Shown in pieces: positions 1-4,280 of a stretch of DNA of 9,682 nucleotides. How positions within the stretch are numbered: the stretch's first letter is position 1; the number at the start of each line of letters is the position of its first letter. The notes under the pieces are model-generated. The model worked only from the letters and a program-made list of their open reading frames with translations, had not been told where the DNA came from and made no database searches. The translations under genes and the position numbers were made by a program. The stretch comes from Candidatus Shapirobacteria bacterium CG2_30_35_20 (GTDB lineage: Bacteria > Patescibacteriota > Microgenomatia > UBA12405), in the NCBI GenBank assembly GCA_001873665.1, contig MNZO01000038.1, positions 1-9,682 of the forward strand, given 5' to 3'.

Positions 1-153
1 TTGAGATTTCAGATAGGATACCCACTTTGATACTTGTCCAGTATTCAATCCATACAACCTAGCCACCTCGGCCACGTGTTTACTCTCGACTGCTTTTATG
101 GCCACATCAAATTTAAATTGTGATGTGTGTTTTCTTTTATTAACAACTCCCAT
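1..153 (-). CDS. IS3-family transposase OrfA, N-terminal part (cut by window edge)
   Basis: The reverse strand reads an open frame of 51 codons from ATG at 153 to the window edge. It begins MGVVNKRKHTSQFKFDVAIK and continues with AVESKHVAEVARLYGLNTGQ, then VSKWVSYLKSQ. This is the helix-turn-helix pattern of IS3/IS911 OrfA proteins: a basic start, a 'F..DVAIKAVES' helix, then 'AEVARLYGLNTGQVSKW'. OrfA binds the element's ends, and the catalytic DDE part would be encoded by an orfB to the left of this window. The start is fixed by a GGAGGT ribosome binding site 6 nt upstream. The element's end should lie between about 200 and 290, but no second end is available to define it. A solitary degraded copy cannot be excluded. 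The family call is firm and the subgroup is not. Confidence 0.85.
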   Translation of the reverse strand, partial: MGVVNKRKHTSQFKFDVAIKAVESKHVAEVARLYGLNTGQVSKWVSYLKSQ

Positions 154-159
154 ACAAAT

Positions 160-165
160 ACCTCC
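160..165 (-). promoter_or_regulatory. Strong Shine-Dalgarno of the transposase gene
   Basis: On the reverse strand GGAGGT lies 6 nt before the ATG at 153. It is the only clear Shine-Dalgarno in front of any gene in this window, which marks the insertion element as different from the host genes. Confidence 0.8.
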
Positions 166-187
166 AAAATTAAAAAGTAATAAAAGT

Positions 188-193
188 ATTATA
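188..193 (-). promoter_or_regulatory. Putative -10 box (TATAAT) of the transposase gene
   Basis: A perfect TATAAT on the reverse strand lies 34 nt before the transposase ATG. It would give a leader of about 27 nt containing the ribosome binding site. No convincing -35 hexamer is seen 17 nt further upstream. Confidence 0.4.
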
Positions 194-295
194 GGGTTCT
201 CTAAAAGTTTTATAGTTTCTATAGTACTGGTTTACTGTAGCACGGAGGTATCAGACCAAACTGTTTTAATTGTTCGCTTTGTTTATCCATAATGT

Positions 296-604
296 TTAGT
301 TTAAATTATAAACGTTTTTTGTGGCGACTTGACGGAAGGAGTCGGAAACAGTGGAAAAATCGACGAGATCAAATGAATACAATGTGGGAAGGTTGTCAAT
401 TTCCTCTTTGATGGAATATAAAATTGAGGGTGATAATTGTTTTTTACCTAAAATGCCAATATCAATATCGGAACGATCGTCACCTGTTTCTGTAACTCGT
501 GAGCCAAAAATAAAAAATTTGTATTTATTTAAATTAACGTGTTTTGCGGTAATTTTGAGTAAATCTGATTTTAGTTTTGTAAATGGATAATGTTTAGGAT
601 ACAT
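296..604 (-). CDS. MNT-type nucleotidyltransferase domain protein (MntA-like)
   Basis: A protein of 102 residues starting MYPKHYPFTK. Residues 29-52 hold the nucleotidyltransferase signature: FIFGSR (G34, S35), then after a short gap SDIDIGI with D46 and D48 as metal ligands. A likely third acidic strand is FDLVDF (D79 or D82). The length and layout fit minimal nucleotidyltransferases, many of which are antitoxins that AMPylate a HEPN toxin. No HEPN gene is visible here, so the role is open. The frame extends upstream to 715, but that part would overlap rpmH antisense and is hydrophobic nonsense. The ATG at 604 lies 6 nt after a TATAAT box and starts where family similarity starts. The gene is divergent from rpmH and sits between the IS and the ribosomal cluster, as expected of an accessory gene. 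Confidence 0.75.
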   Translation of the reverse strand: MYPKHYPFTKLKSDLLKITAKHVNLNKYKFFIFGSRVTETGDDRSDIDIGILGKKQLSPSILYSIKEEIDNLPTLYSFDLVDFSTVSDSFRQVATKNVYNLN

Positions 605-610
605 GGGATG

Positions 611-616
611 ATTATA
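611..616 (-). promoter_or_regulatory. -10 box TATAAT, leaderless arrangement, nucleotidyltransferase gene
   Basis: TATAAT on the reverse strand ends 6 nt before the ATG at 604, so transcription would start at or next to the start codon. No Shine-Dalgarno is present. Confidence 0.5.
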
Positions 617-649
617 ACATTTGATGACAAAAATATTTAAAATTGATGC

Positions 650-655
650 TAAAAT
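650..655 (+). promoter_or_regulatory. -10 box TAAAAT, leaderless arrangement, rpmH
   Basis: TAAAAT, followed by AG and four more bases, lies 6 nt before the rpmH ATG. There is no Shine-Dalgarno and no good -35 box at 16-18 nt. It shares the TANAATAG pattern with the boxes before jag, the flippase and the DUF4012 gene. Confidence 0.5.
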
Positions 656-661
656 AGCAAC

Positions 662-802
662 ATGAAAGCAAAAGGAACATATCAACCAAAAAAGAAAAAA
701 AGAGCAAGAGTTCATGGGTTTTTGAAAAGAATGGCCACGGCAATGGGTCGAAAAGTGGTTAAAAAGCGTCGAGCGAAGGGAAGAAAGAAACTGACAATCT
801 AG
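662..802 (+). CDS. rpmH: Large-subunit ribosomal protein bL34
   Basis: A protein of 46 residues: MKAKGTYQPKKKKRARVHGF, then LKRMATAMGRKVVKKRRAKG, then RKKLTI. It matches the bL34 pattern throughout: 'TYQP', 'KRAR.HGFL.RM', 'GR.V...RRAKGRKKLT'. bL34 binds 23S rRNA in the large subunit. The typical length is 44-46 residues, so it is complete. It has two extra residues near the start (KAKGTYQP rather than KRTYQP). It ends with TAG, unlike the other genes here, which all end in TAA. It lies 56 nt upstream of rnpA, the standard bacterial order, which in most genomes follows dnaA and oriC. Here the upstream neighbours are a divergent nucleotidyltransferase and an IS instead. Confidence 0.97.
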   Translation: MKAKGTYQPKKKKRARVHGFLKRMATAMGRKVVKKRRAKGRKKLTI

Positions 803-847
803 CGGAGTGGCGCGATTGCGCTATAGCACGATAGTGGGAAAAGAAAG

Positions 848-853
848 TATAAT
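848..853 (+). promoter_or_regulatory. -10 box TATAAT, leaderless arrangement, rnpA
   Basis: A perfect TATAAT lies 5 nt before the GTG start of rnpA, in the 56-nt gap after rpmH. This suggests rnpA has its own leaderless transcript besides any read-through from rpmH. Confidence 0.5.
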
Positions 854-858
854 AAGTT

Positions 859-1203
859 GTGTTAAAGAAAATTAATAGGATTTCACGGGAAGTGGAGATA
901 AAGGAAGTGTTGAAGGATGGGAGATATTTACATGATGAATTTTGGATGAGAAAATGGATCAATCTCCCTCCCCGCCCTGCGGGCGAGGCTTCCCTCTTTG
1001 ACAAGAGGGACACAGTAAGAAAATTTTTGGTGATTGTGTCAAAAAAAGTAGCAAAATTGGCGGTGGACAGGAACAGAATGAAGAGACTGGCTTATGAGGT
1101 GATAAGAAAAAATTTAGAAAAATTACCCGAGGGAATTAGAATGGTGTTAGTAATCAAAAAACCGTATGAAAAAATTGGTAATGAAATTATTAGTGGTCTA
1201 TAA
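859..1203 (+). CDS. rnpA: Ribonuclease P protein component
   Basis: A protein of 114 residues starting with GTG. It is the basic protein subunit of RNase P, which helps the catalytic RNA bind and cleave the 5' leader of pre-tRNAs. Family landmarks are the early 'RISREVEIKEVLKDGR' segment, the strand FLVIVSKKVAKLAVDRNRMK (residues 56-75) with the RNR motif at 71-73, and a helix 'KRLAYEVIRKNLEKLP'. Residues 35-53 (NLPPRPAGEASLFDKRDTV) do not belong to the family. They are encoded by a GC-rich palindromic repeat inserted in frame in the loop between two central strands. The C-terminus is short and its last 38 nt overlap yidD in another frame. The GTG start is supported by the TATAAT 5 nt upstream and by the family start 'KKINRIS'. 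Confidence 0.93.
   Translation: MLKKINRISREVEIKEVLKDGRYLHDEFWMRKWINLPPRPAGEASLFDKRDTVRKFLVIVSKKVAKLAVDRNRMKRLAYEVIRKNLEKLPEGIRMVLVIKKPYEKIGNEIISGL
961..1010 (+). repeat. In-frame palindromic insertion in rnpA (FDKG-type element, copy 1)
   Basis: A GC-rich block in an AT-rich gene holds two hairpins. The first is CGCCC (973-977), loop TGC, GGGCG (981-985). The second is TCCCTCTT (991-998), loop TGAC, AAGAGGGA (1003-1010), a perfect 8-bp stem. The second has the same architecture, loop and reading frame (SLFDKRD) as the two copies in the DUF4012 gene at 5947-5986 and 6280-6320. The insertion keeps the frame and falls in a loop of RnpA. Rickettsial palindromic elements behave in a comparable way, but this is not the same sequence. 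Confidence 0.75.
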
Positions 1204-1369
1204 AAAATATATTTCGAAAGGTTATAATTGTCGTTTTTACCCTAATTGTAGTGATTATACTTATCAAGCTATCGAAAAATATGGAGTGGTAAAAGGATTG
1301 ACTTTAGGTTTGTGGAGAGTGACGAGATGTAATCCGTTTAATAAAGGTGGAATCAATCTGTTAAAATAA
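1166..1369 (+). CDS. yidD: Membrane protein insertion efficiency factor YidD
   Basis: A protein of 67 residues: MKKLVMKLLVVYKKYISKGY, then NCRFYPNCSDYTYQAIEKYG, then VVKGLTLGLWRVTRCNPFNK and GGINLLK. It has the family's conserved CRFYPNCSDY, AIEKYG, KG and R..RCNPF..GG elements in order. YidD is a small amphipathic protein at the inner face of the membrane that assists YidC-dependent insertion. It starts 38 nt inside rnpA, and the rnpA-yidD-yidC order is the standard one. The ATG at 1166 gives 17 residues up to YIS, as in Bacillus YidD, so it is preferred over the ATG at 1181. No Shine-Dalgarno is visible, so translation is probably coupled to rnpA. Confidence 0.93.
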   Translation: MKKLVMKLLVVYKKYISKGYNCRFYPNCSDYTYQAIEKYGVVKGLTLGLWRVTRCNPFNKGGINLLK

Positions 1370-1385
1370 CCAATTACATTAAACT

Positions 1386-1512
1386 AATAACCAAGATACA
1401 ATAACCAAGTATTCCAAACAATTACCAATGTTATAAATCACAATAACCAAACTGTTTGAAATTTTAGTGATTGGTAATTGAGATTTGTTTGTTTCTTGGA
1501 ATTTGGTTATTG
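1386..1512 (+). repeat. Large imperfect inverted repeat built from AATAACC-type words
   Basis: Most of the yidD-yidC gap is a dyad. CAATTACCAAT (1419-1429) pairs perfectly with 1470-1480, ATTCCAA (1411-1417) with 1496-1502, and CAATAACCAA (1399-1408) with 1503-1512, around a 40-nt loop. AATAACC occurs at 1386, 1400 and 1442, distances of 14 and 42 nt. Both are multiples of 7, so this looks like a decayed heptamer array folded on itself. There is no U-tract, so it is not a classical terminator. It could stabilise or separate the rnpA-yidD and yidC messages. Confidence 0.6.
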
Positions 1513-1532
1513 ATTATTAAATAAAAAATAAT

Positions 1533-2342
1533 ATGAATGTTTTTATATCTCCTTTTGTTAACGCATTGATGTGGTTTTATGATTTGTTTGGAAATTTGGG
1601 GTGGTCGGTGATTACAGTGACCATTATTATTAAGCTGTTGTTATTTCCGATTATTTGGCCAAGTTTAAAGTCGGCCAAAAAAATGGCTGAGCTTCAACCT
1701 CGATTGAAAAAATTGCAGGAAAAATACGGAAAAGACAAAGAAGGATTGGCTAAGGCGCAAATGGATTTTTATAAACAGGAAGGAATCAATCCCCTGTCAG
1801 GATGTTTGCCAAATTTATTGCAAGTAGCAGTGTTGATTATATTTTTTTCGGCATTTAATTTGGTGATTGGGGTGATGGAAGGAAAGAAGCAAATTACGGA
1901 ACTAAATTCTCATTTGATTCCAATAATTAAAGTGGCAGAGAACTTTAAATTTAATCAGGATTTTATGGGGATGGATCTTGGCACAACACCAGCAAAATTA
2001 TTTGGGATGGGTTTTTCGATAAATTGGATTTTGGTTGGGATATTGTTAATCGGATCGGCAGGTTTGCAATATTTATCAAGTAAATTAATGATGCCATCCT
2101 CCGCCCAGAAGGGGCTACGGAATGGTAAACCTTCTACTGTGGTTGATCAGTCGGCGTATGTTAAGGCAACACCAGAAAAAAGTGATGATATGATGGAAGC
2201 GATGAGGACTCAATCGCTATATCTGATGCCGGCAATGACGGTATTTATTGGTTGGGGTTTTTCGGTGGGAATGCTTTTATATTGGTTTGTAAACAGTGCG
2301 GTAATGCTAGGACAACAATTGTTGGCTAATAAACAAAGCTAA
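1533..2342 (+). CDS. yidC: Membrane protein insertase YidC/Oxa1 family
   Basis: A polytopic membrane protein of 269 residues that inserts proteins into the cytoplasmic membrane with or without SecYEG. It is the short form without the large periplasmic domain of Gram-negative YidC. Landmarks are a first core helix WSVITVTIIIKLLLFPIIWP (residues 24-43), a cytoplasmic helical hairpin with 'AKKMAELQPRLKKLQEKYG', the signature GINPLSGCLPNLLQ (84-97) opening the next helix, a helix at 164-182, and two closing helices within 230-262. The charged residue of the hydrophilic groove, usually Arg, is Lys34 here. Residues about 187-200 (MPSSAQKGLRNGKP) look like a GC-rich repeat insertion in a loop. The start ATG has only a weak -10-like TAAAAA 5 nt upstream and no Shine-Dalgarno. 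The stop is directly followed by a heptamer array. Confidence 0.94.
   Translation: MNVFISPFVNALMWFYDLFGNLGWSVITVTIIIKLLLFPIIWPSLKSAKKMAELQPRLKKLQEKYGKDKEGLAKAQMDFYKQEGINPLSGCLPNLLQVAVLIIFFSAFNLVIGVMEGKKQITELNSHLIPIIKVAENFKFNQDFMGMDLGTTPAKLFGMGFSINWILVGILLIGSAGLQYLSSKLMMPSSAQKGLRNGKPSTVVDQSAYVKATPEKSDDMMEAMRTQSLYLMPAMTVFIGWGFSVGMLLYWFVNSAVMLGQQLLANKQS
2100..2120 (+). repeat. Possible GC-rich palindromic insertion inside yidC
   Basis: TCCGCC at 2100 and GCTACGG at 2114 bracket a GC-rich island in a loop-coding part of yidC. The block near the window end, at 9585-9608, has the same TCCGCC...GCTNCGG plan. The similarity is short, so this is only a suggestion. Confidence 0.35.
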
Positions 2343-2370
2343 AATTTCTAATTTCTAATTTCTAATTTCT
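2343..2370 (+). repeat. Heptamer array (AATTTCT)x4
   Basis: Four perfect tandem copies of AATTTCT begin at the base after the yidC stop codon. In any frame this heptamer yields TAA within 21 nt, and accordingly the array is intergenic. Confidence 0.95.
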
Positions 2371-2393
2371 AAAAAAATTGAATATTTTCATGA

Positions 2394-2399
2394 TAGAAT
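2394..2399 (+). promoter_or_regulatory. -10 box TAGAAT, leaderless arrangement, jag
   Basis: TAGAAT followed by AG and four bases precedes the jag ATG by 6 nt, nearly the same as the rpmH upstream. TTGAAT at 2378 is only 10 nt away, too close to act as a normal -35. Confidence 0.5.
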
Positions 2400-2405
2400 A
2401 GCCAC

Positions 2406-2873
2406 ATGGATAACAAAGATAGAAATAAAATAATTCTCGAATTAACTTGTGAATTGCTCGAAAAACTTAATCATGAAGTAGAAAATGCATTTGTAGAAGA
2501 CGTAGAAGGTGAGGAAAATCAAGTGTTGGTGTCGCTAACTGTGGTTCGACCAGGGGCATTAATTGGACTTCGTGGTCGTAATTTGGCAGCAATTCAACTG
2601 GTGTTGTCACTAATGGTTAAAGTAAAATTTGGGGAATGGGTGCGAGTGTTGCTGGATATTAATAACTATCGAGAAGAACAAAAAACGAGATTGCAAGAAA
2701 TGGCTAGAGATTTGGCAAAAAGAGTAATGGAAACTGGGAAAAGCGCGGAAATGATGGCCATGAGCTCATACGAACGCCGATTGTGCCATATGGCAATACA
2801 AGAAATTGAGGGAATTACCTCCGAATCGGAGGGTGAAGGAGAGATGAGACATCTTGTTATAAAAAAGGTATAA
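2406..2873 (+). CDS. jag: Jag/KhpB-like RNA-binding protein (KH + R3H domains)
   Basis: A cytoplasmic RNA-binding protein of 155 residues. A KH domain spans about residues 35-85 with the nucleic-acid-binding loop GLRG at 54-57 (ALIGLRGRNLAAIQ). An R3H domain spans about 90-154 with the hallmark SSYERRLCHMAIQ (R124, R125, H128) followed by EGITSESEGEGEMRHLVIKK, the usual end of Jag proteins. The N-terminal Jag-N domain of Firmicute homologues is absent, so this is a short form. In other bacteria KhpB pairs with KhpA and binds many transcripts, affecting cell division and wall synthesis. Its place after yidC (spoIIIJ) is the classical 'SpoIIIJ-associated' position. It is separated from yidC by a heptamer array and has its own -10 box. 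Confidence 0.92.
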   Translation: MDNKDRNKIILELTCELLEKLNHEVENAFVEDVEGEENQVLVSLTVVRPGALIGLRGRNLAAIQLVLSLMVKVKFGEWVRVLLDINNYREEQKTRLQEMARDLAKRVMETGKSAEMMAMSSYERRLCHMAIQEIEGITSESEGEGEMRHLVIKKV

Positions 2874-2878
2874 ATCCT

Positions 2879-2899
2879 AATTTCTAATTTCCAATTTCT
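2879..2899 (+). repeat. Heptamer array, three copies (AATTTCT/AATTTCC)
   Basis: Three in-register heptamers (AATTTCT, AATTTCC, AATTTCT) lie 5 nt after the jag stop codon, in the short gap to the O-antigen-ligase-like gene. Confidence 0.9.
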
Positions 2900-2914
2900 A
2901 AAAAATTTTTGTGC

Positions 2915-2920
2915 TAAGAT
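2915..2920 (+). promoter_or_regulatory. -10 box TAAGAT, leaderless arrangement, ligase-like gene
   Basis: TAAGAT followed by AGGGC and a GTG start gives the same 5-nt spacing as the other boxes. AGGG directly touching the start is too close to act as a Shine-Dalgarno. Confidence 0.45.
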
Positions 2921-2925
2921 AGGGC

Positions 2926-4224
2926 GTGGAGAGCAGAAAACAAATTTTTAATTTAAAATTTTTAATTTTTAATCAATTTAAAAAAATAAATTTTAAAAAA
3001 TTGTTTGTATCTTTGTGGTTGTTGTTTTTACCGACGCAATTGGGTTTGCATTTTTGGCCAGAATGGAGCCAGGTGATGGGACTACGAGTGGATTATTTGG
3101 CACCGACACTTTATTTTGGAGATATTTTGTGGATATTCTTACTAATTTTTAATTTTAAATTTTTAATTTTTAATCAATTTAAAATTTTTAATTTTAAATT
3201 TTTAATTATTTTTTTATTTGTAATAATAAATATTTTTGTGGCGGGAAATAAATGGGAGGCGGGGTATAAATGGATGCGAATAATACAGTGGATAGTTACA
3301 TTTAAATTGATTTTGGATAATAAAAAATTGTTTAAAGAAATGCTGTTAAAAGTTTTGCCTGTTTGGATTATTGGTGAAGGTTTGCTGGGATTGGCTCAGG
3401 TGGTAAACGGAGGATCGTTAAATGGGATATTTTATTGGCTGGGGGAGCGACGTTTTAGCTATATTAGCTTGGGAGTGGCCCAAATTTCATACTTGGGACA
3501 AGGGTTAATTAGAGCCTATGGTACATTTTCTCATCCAAATTCGTTTGCTGGATTTATATTGATATCTCTGATTGTATATATGAGATATCAAAATTACGAA
3601 TTAAAAATTACGAATTACGAATTAAAGAAAAGAATATTCTATTGGAGTGTTGTCTTTTGTGGATTGTTGGGGTTGTTTTTGTCGGGAAGTAGAACGGTGT
3701 GGGGAATATTAATAATATTATTAATTACGAATTACGAATTACGAATTACGAATTGGAAAAAGACACTTGGAACAATATTAATATTTGGAGGATTGGTTGT
3801 TTTAATCTTTAGTTTGATTTCAAATAATTATCGGATAGTGGATTTTGTAGGTGGATGGGATAGTGAAGGAATGGTAAAACGGGGTGGGTTGATGGTGGCA
3901 AGTTTAAAAATGATTAAGGATCATTTATTGTTTGGAGTGGGGGCGGGGAATTTTTTGGTGAGATTGCCGGAATATCAACAAAACTCGGGAGTGTTTTGGT
4001 TGCAACCGGTTCACAACATCATCATCTTGATGACCGTAGAGTATGGGTTGGTCGGTTTTTTGATGATGATGAAATTTTCAATTTTCAATTTTCAATTTTC
4101 AATTAAAAAGAAAAATAATTTGATAGTTTTGGGAATTATTTTGATTACGGGAATGGTGGATCATTATTGGCTGACTTTGCCACAGAATTGGTGGTTAATG
4201 TGTGTGGTTTTATCATTGATTTAA
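2926..4224 (+). CDS. O-antigen ligase/polymerase-like multi-spanning membrane protein
   Basis: A very hydrophobic protein of 432 residues with about 10-12 membrane segments. Family features of the WaaL/Wzy (PF04932) group are RAYGTFSHPNSFAGF (196-210), LSGSRTVWG (252-260), LFGVGAGNF (335-343), and PVHNIIILMTVEYGLVG (361-377), where H363 corresponds to the ligase histidine motif. Such enzymes polymerise or transfer undecaprenyl-linked glycans outside the membrane. The protein carries five stretches translated from heptamer repeats: residues about 6-24, 73-95, 223-235, 268-277 and 383-395. The last three lie in loops between membrane helices, while the first two extend hydrophobic segments. It starts with GTG. 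The ATG of the flippase follows after 56 nt with a palindrome in between. The family is clear. Whether it is a ligase or a polymerase, and its substrate, are not. Confidence 0.85.
   Translation: MESRKQIFNLKFLIFNQFKKINFKKLFVSLWLLFLPTQLGLHFWPEWSQVMGLRVDYLAPTLYFGDILWIFLLIFNFKFLIFNQFKIFNFKFLIIFLFVIINIFVAGNKWEAGYKWMRIIQWIVTFKLILDNKKLFKEMLLKVLPVWIIGEGLLGLAQVVNGGSLNGIFYWLGERRFSYISLGVAQISYLGQGLIRAYGTFSHPNSFAGFILISLIVYMRYQNYELKITNYELKKRIFYWSVVFCGLLGLFLSGSRTVWGILIILLITNYELRITNWKKTLGTILIFGGLVVLIFSLISNNYRIVDFVGGWDSEGMVKRGGLMVASLKMIKDHLLFGVGAGNFLVRLPEYQQNSGVFWLQPVHNIIILMTVEYGLVGFLMMMKFSIFNFQFSIKKKNNLIVLGIILITGMVDHYWLTLPQNWWLMCVVLSLI
2943..2979 (+). repeat. AATTTTT heptamer array with AATCAATTT end, inside coding sequence
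   Basis: Heptamers AATTTTT, AATTTAA and two more AATTTTT are followed by AATCAATTT. The 35 bp from 2945 to 2979 are identical to the intergenic copy at 8621-8655, yet here they encode residues 7-18 of the ligase-like protein (IFNLKFLIFNQF). Confidence 0.95.
3144..3207 (+). repeat. Second copy of the 35-bp AATTTTT element plus three more heptamers, in coding sequence
   Basis: The 35-bp element at 3146-3180 differs from the first copy by one base (T at position 11). It is followed at 3183-3207 by AATTTTT, AATTTTA, AATTTTT and AATT. It encodes a hydrophobic stretch containing FNFKFLIFNQFKIFNFKFLI. Confidence 0.93.
3592..3626 (+). repeat. Heptamer array of AATTACG and AATTAAA (5 units), coding
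   Basis: Five in-register heptamers, three AATTACG and two AATTAAA, are translated as NYELKITNYELK in a loop between two membrane helices. Confidence 0.95.
3723..3750 (+). repeat. Heptamer array (AATTACG)x4, coding
   Basis: Four perfect AATTACG units are translated as TNYELRITN just after a membrane helix. The heptamer contains no stop in any of its three phases. Confidence 0.96.
4073..4107 (+). repeat. Heptamer array (AATTTTC)x4 + AATTAAA, coding
   Basis: Four perfect AATTTTC units and one AATTAAA are translated as KFSIFNFQFSIKK, between the last conserved motif and the final membrane segment of the ligase-like protein. Confidence 0.95.
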
Positions 4225-4239
4225 TAATATTTTTTGCAA

Positions 4240-4265
4240 AGGAACAGACACATGGGTCTGTTCCT
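4240..4265 (+). repeat. Perfect 10-bp palindromic hairpin before the flippase gene
   Basis: AGGAACAGAC (4240-4249), loop ACATGG, GTCTGTTCCT (4256-4265). No T-tract follows on the + strand, and the - strand side continues TTTGCAAAAAA, so it is not a standard terminator on either strand. It ends 4 nt before the -10 box of the next gene and covers the place of the -35 element. It could be an operator, an RNA-end stabiliser for the upstream message, or a dispersed REP-type palindrome. Confidence 0.85.
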
Positions 4266-4269
4266 ACGG

Positions 4270-4275
4270 TACAAT
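4270..4275 (+). promoter_or_regulatory. -10 box TACAAT, leaderless arrangement, flippase gene
   Basis: TACAAT followed by AGATT and the ATG at 4281 gives 5-nt spacing. There is no Shine-Dalgarno. Confidence 0.5.
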
Positions 4276-4280
4276 AGATT

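Noticed and set aside
200..260. Exact left end of the IS (for example TGCTACAGTAAACC read on the - strand from 242)
   Set aside because: It cannot be confirmed without the other inverted repeat or a target duplication, so no boundary is claimed.
282..290. DnaA-box-like TTATCCATA as part of an origin
   Set aside because: A single word with one mismatch and no cluster or AT-rich unwinding region beside it.
98..292. 64-codon open frame on the + strand
   Set aside because: It is the opposite strand of the transposase start and its promoter. The product has no recognisable features.
605..715. N-terminal extension of the nucleotidyltransferase frame to an ATG at 715
   Set aside because: It runs antisense through rpmH, gives a hydrophobic stretch without family similarity, and the ATG at 604 has a TATAAT box directly upstream.
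801..836. Terminator between rpmH and rnpA
   Set aside because: There are short GCGC/GCTATAGC dyads but no T-tract and no stable long stem.
759..1013. 84-codon open frame on the - strand over rpmH/rnpA
   Set aside because: It is a shadow of two well-identified genes on the + strand.
2343..2899. CRISPR-like array
   Set aside because: The repeats are 7 nt, directly tandem and without spacers, and no cas genes are present.
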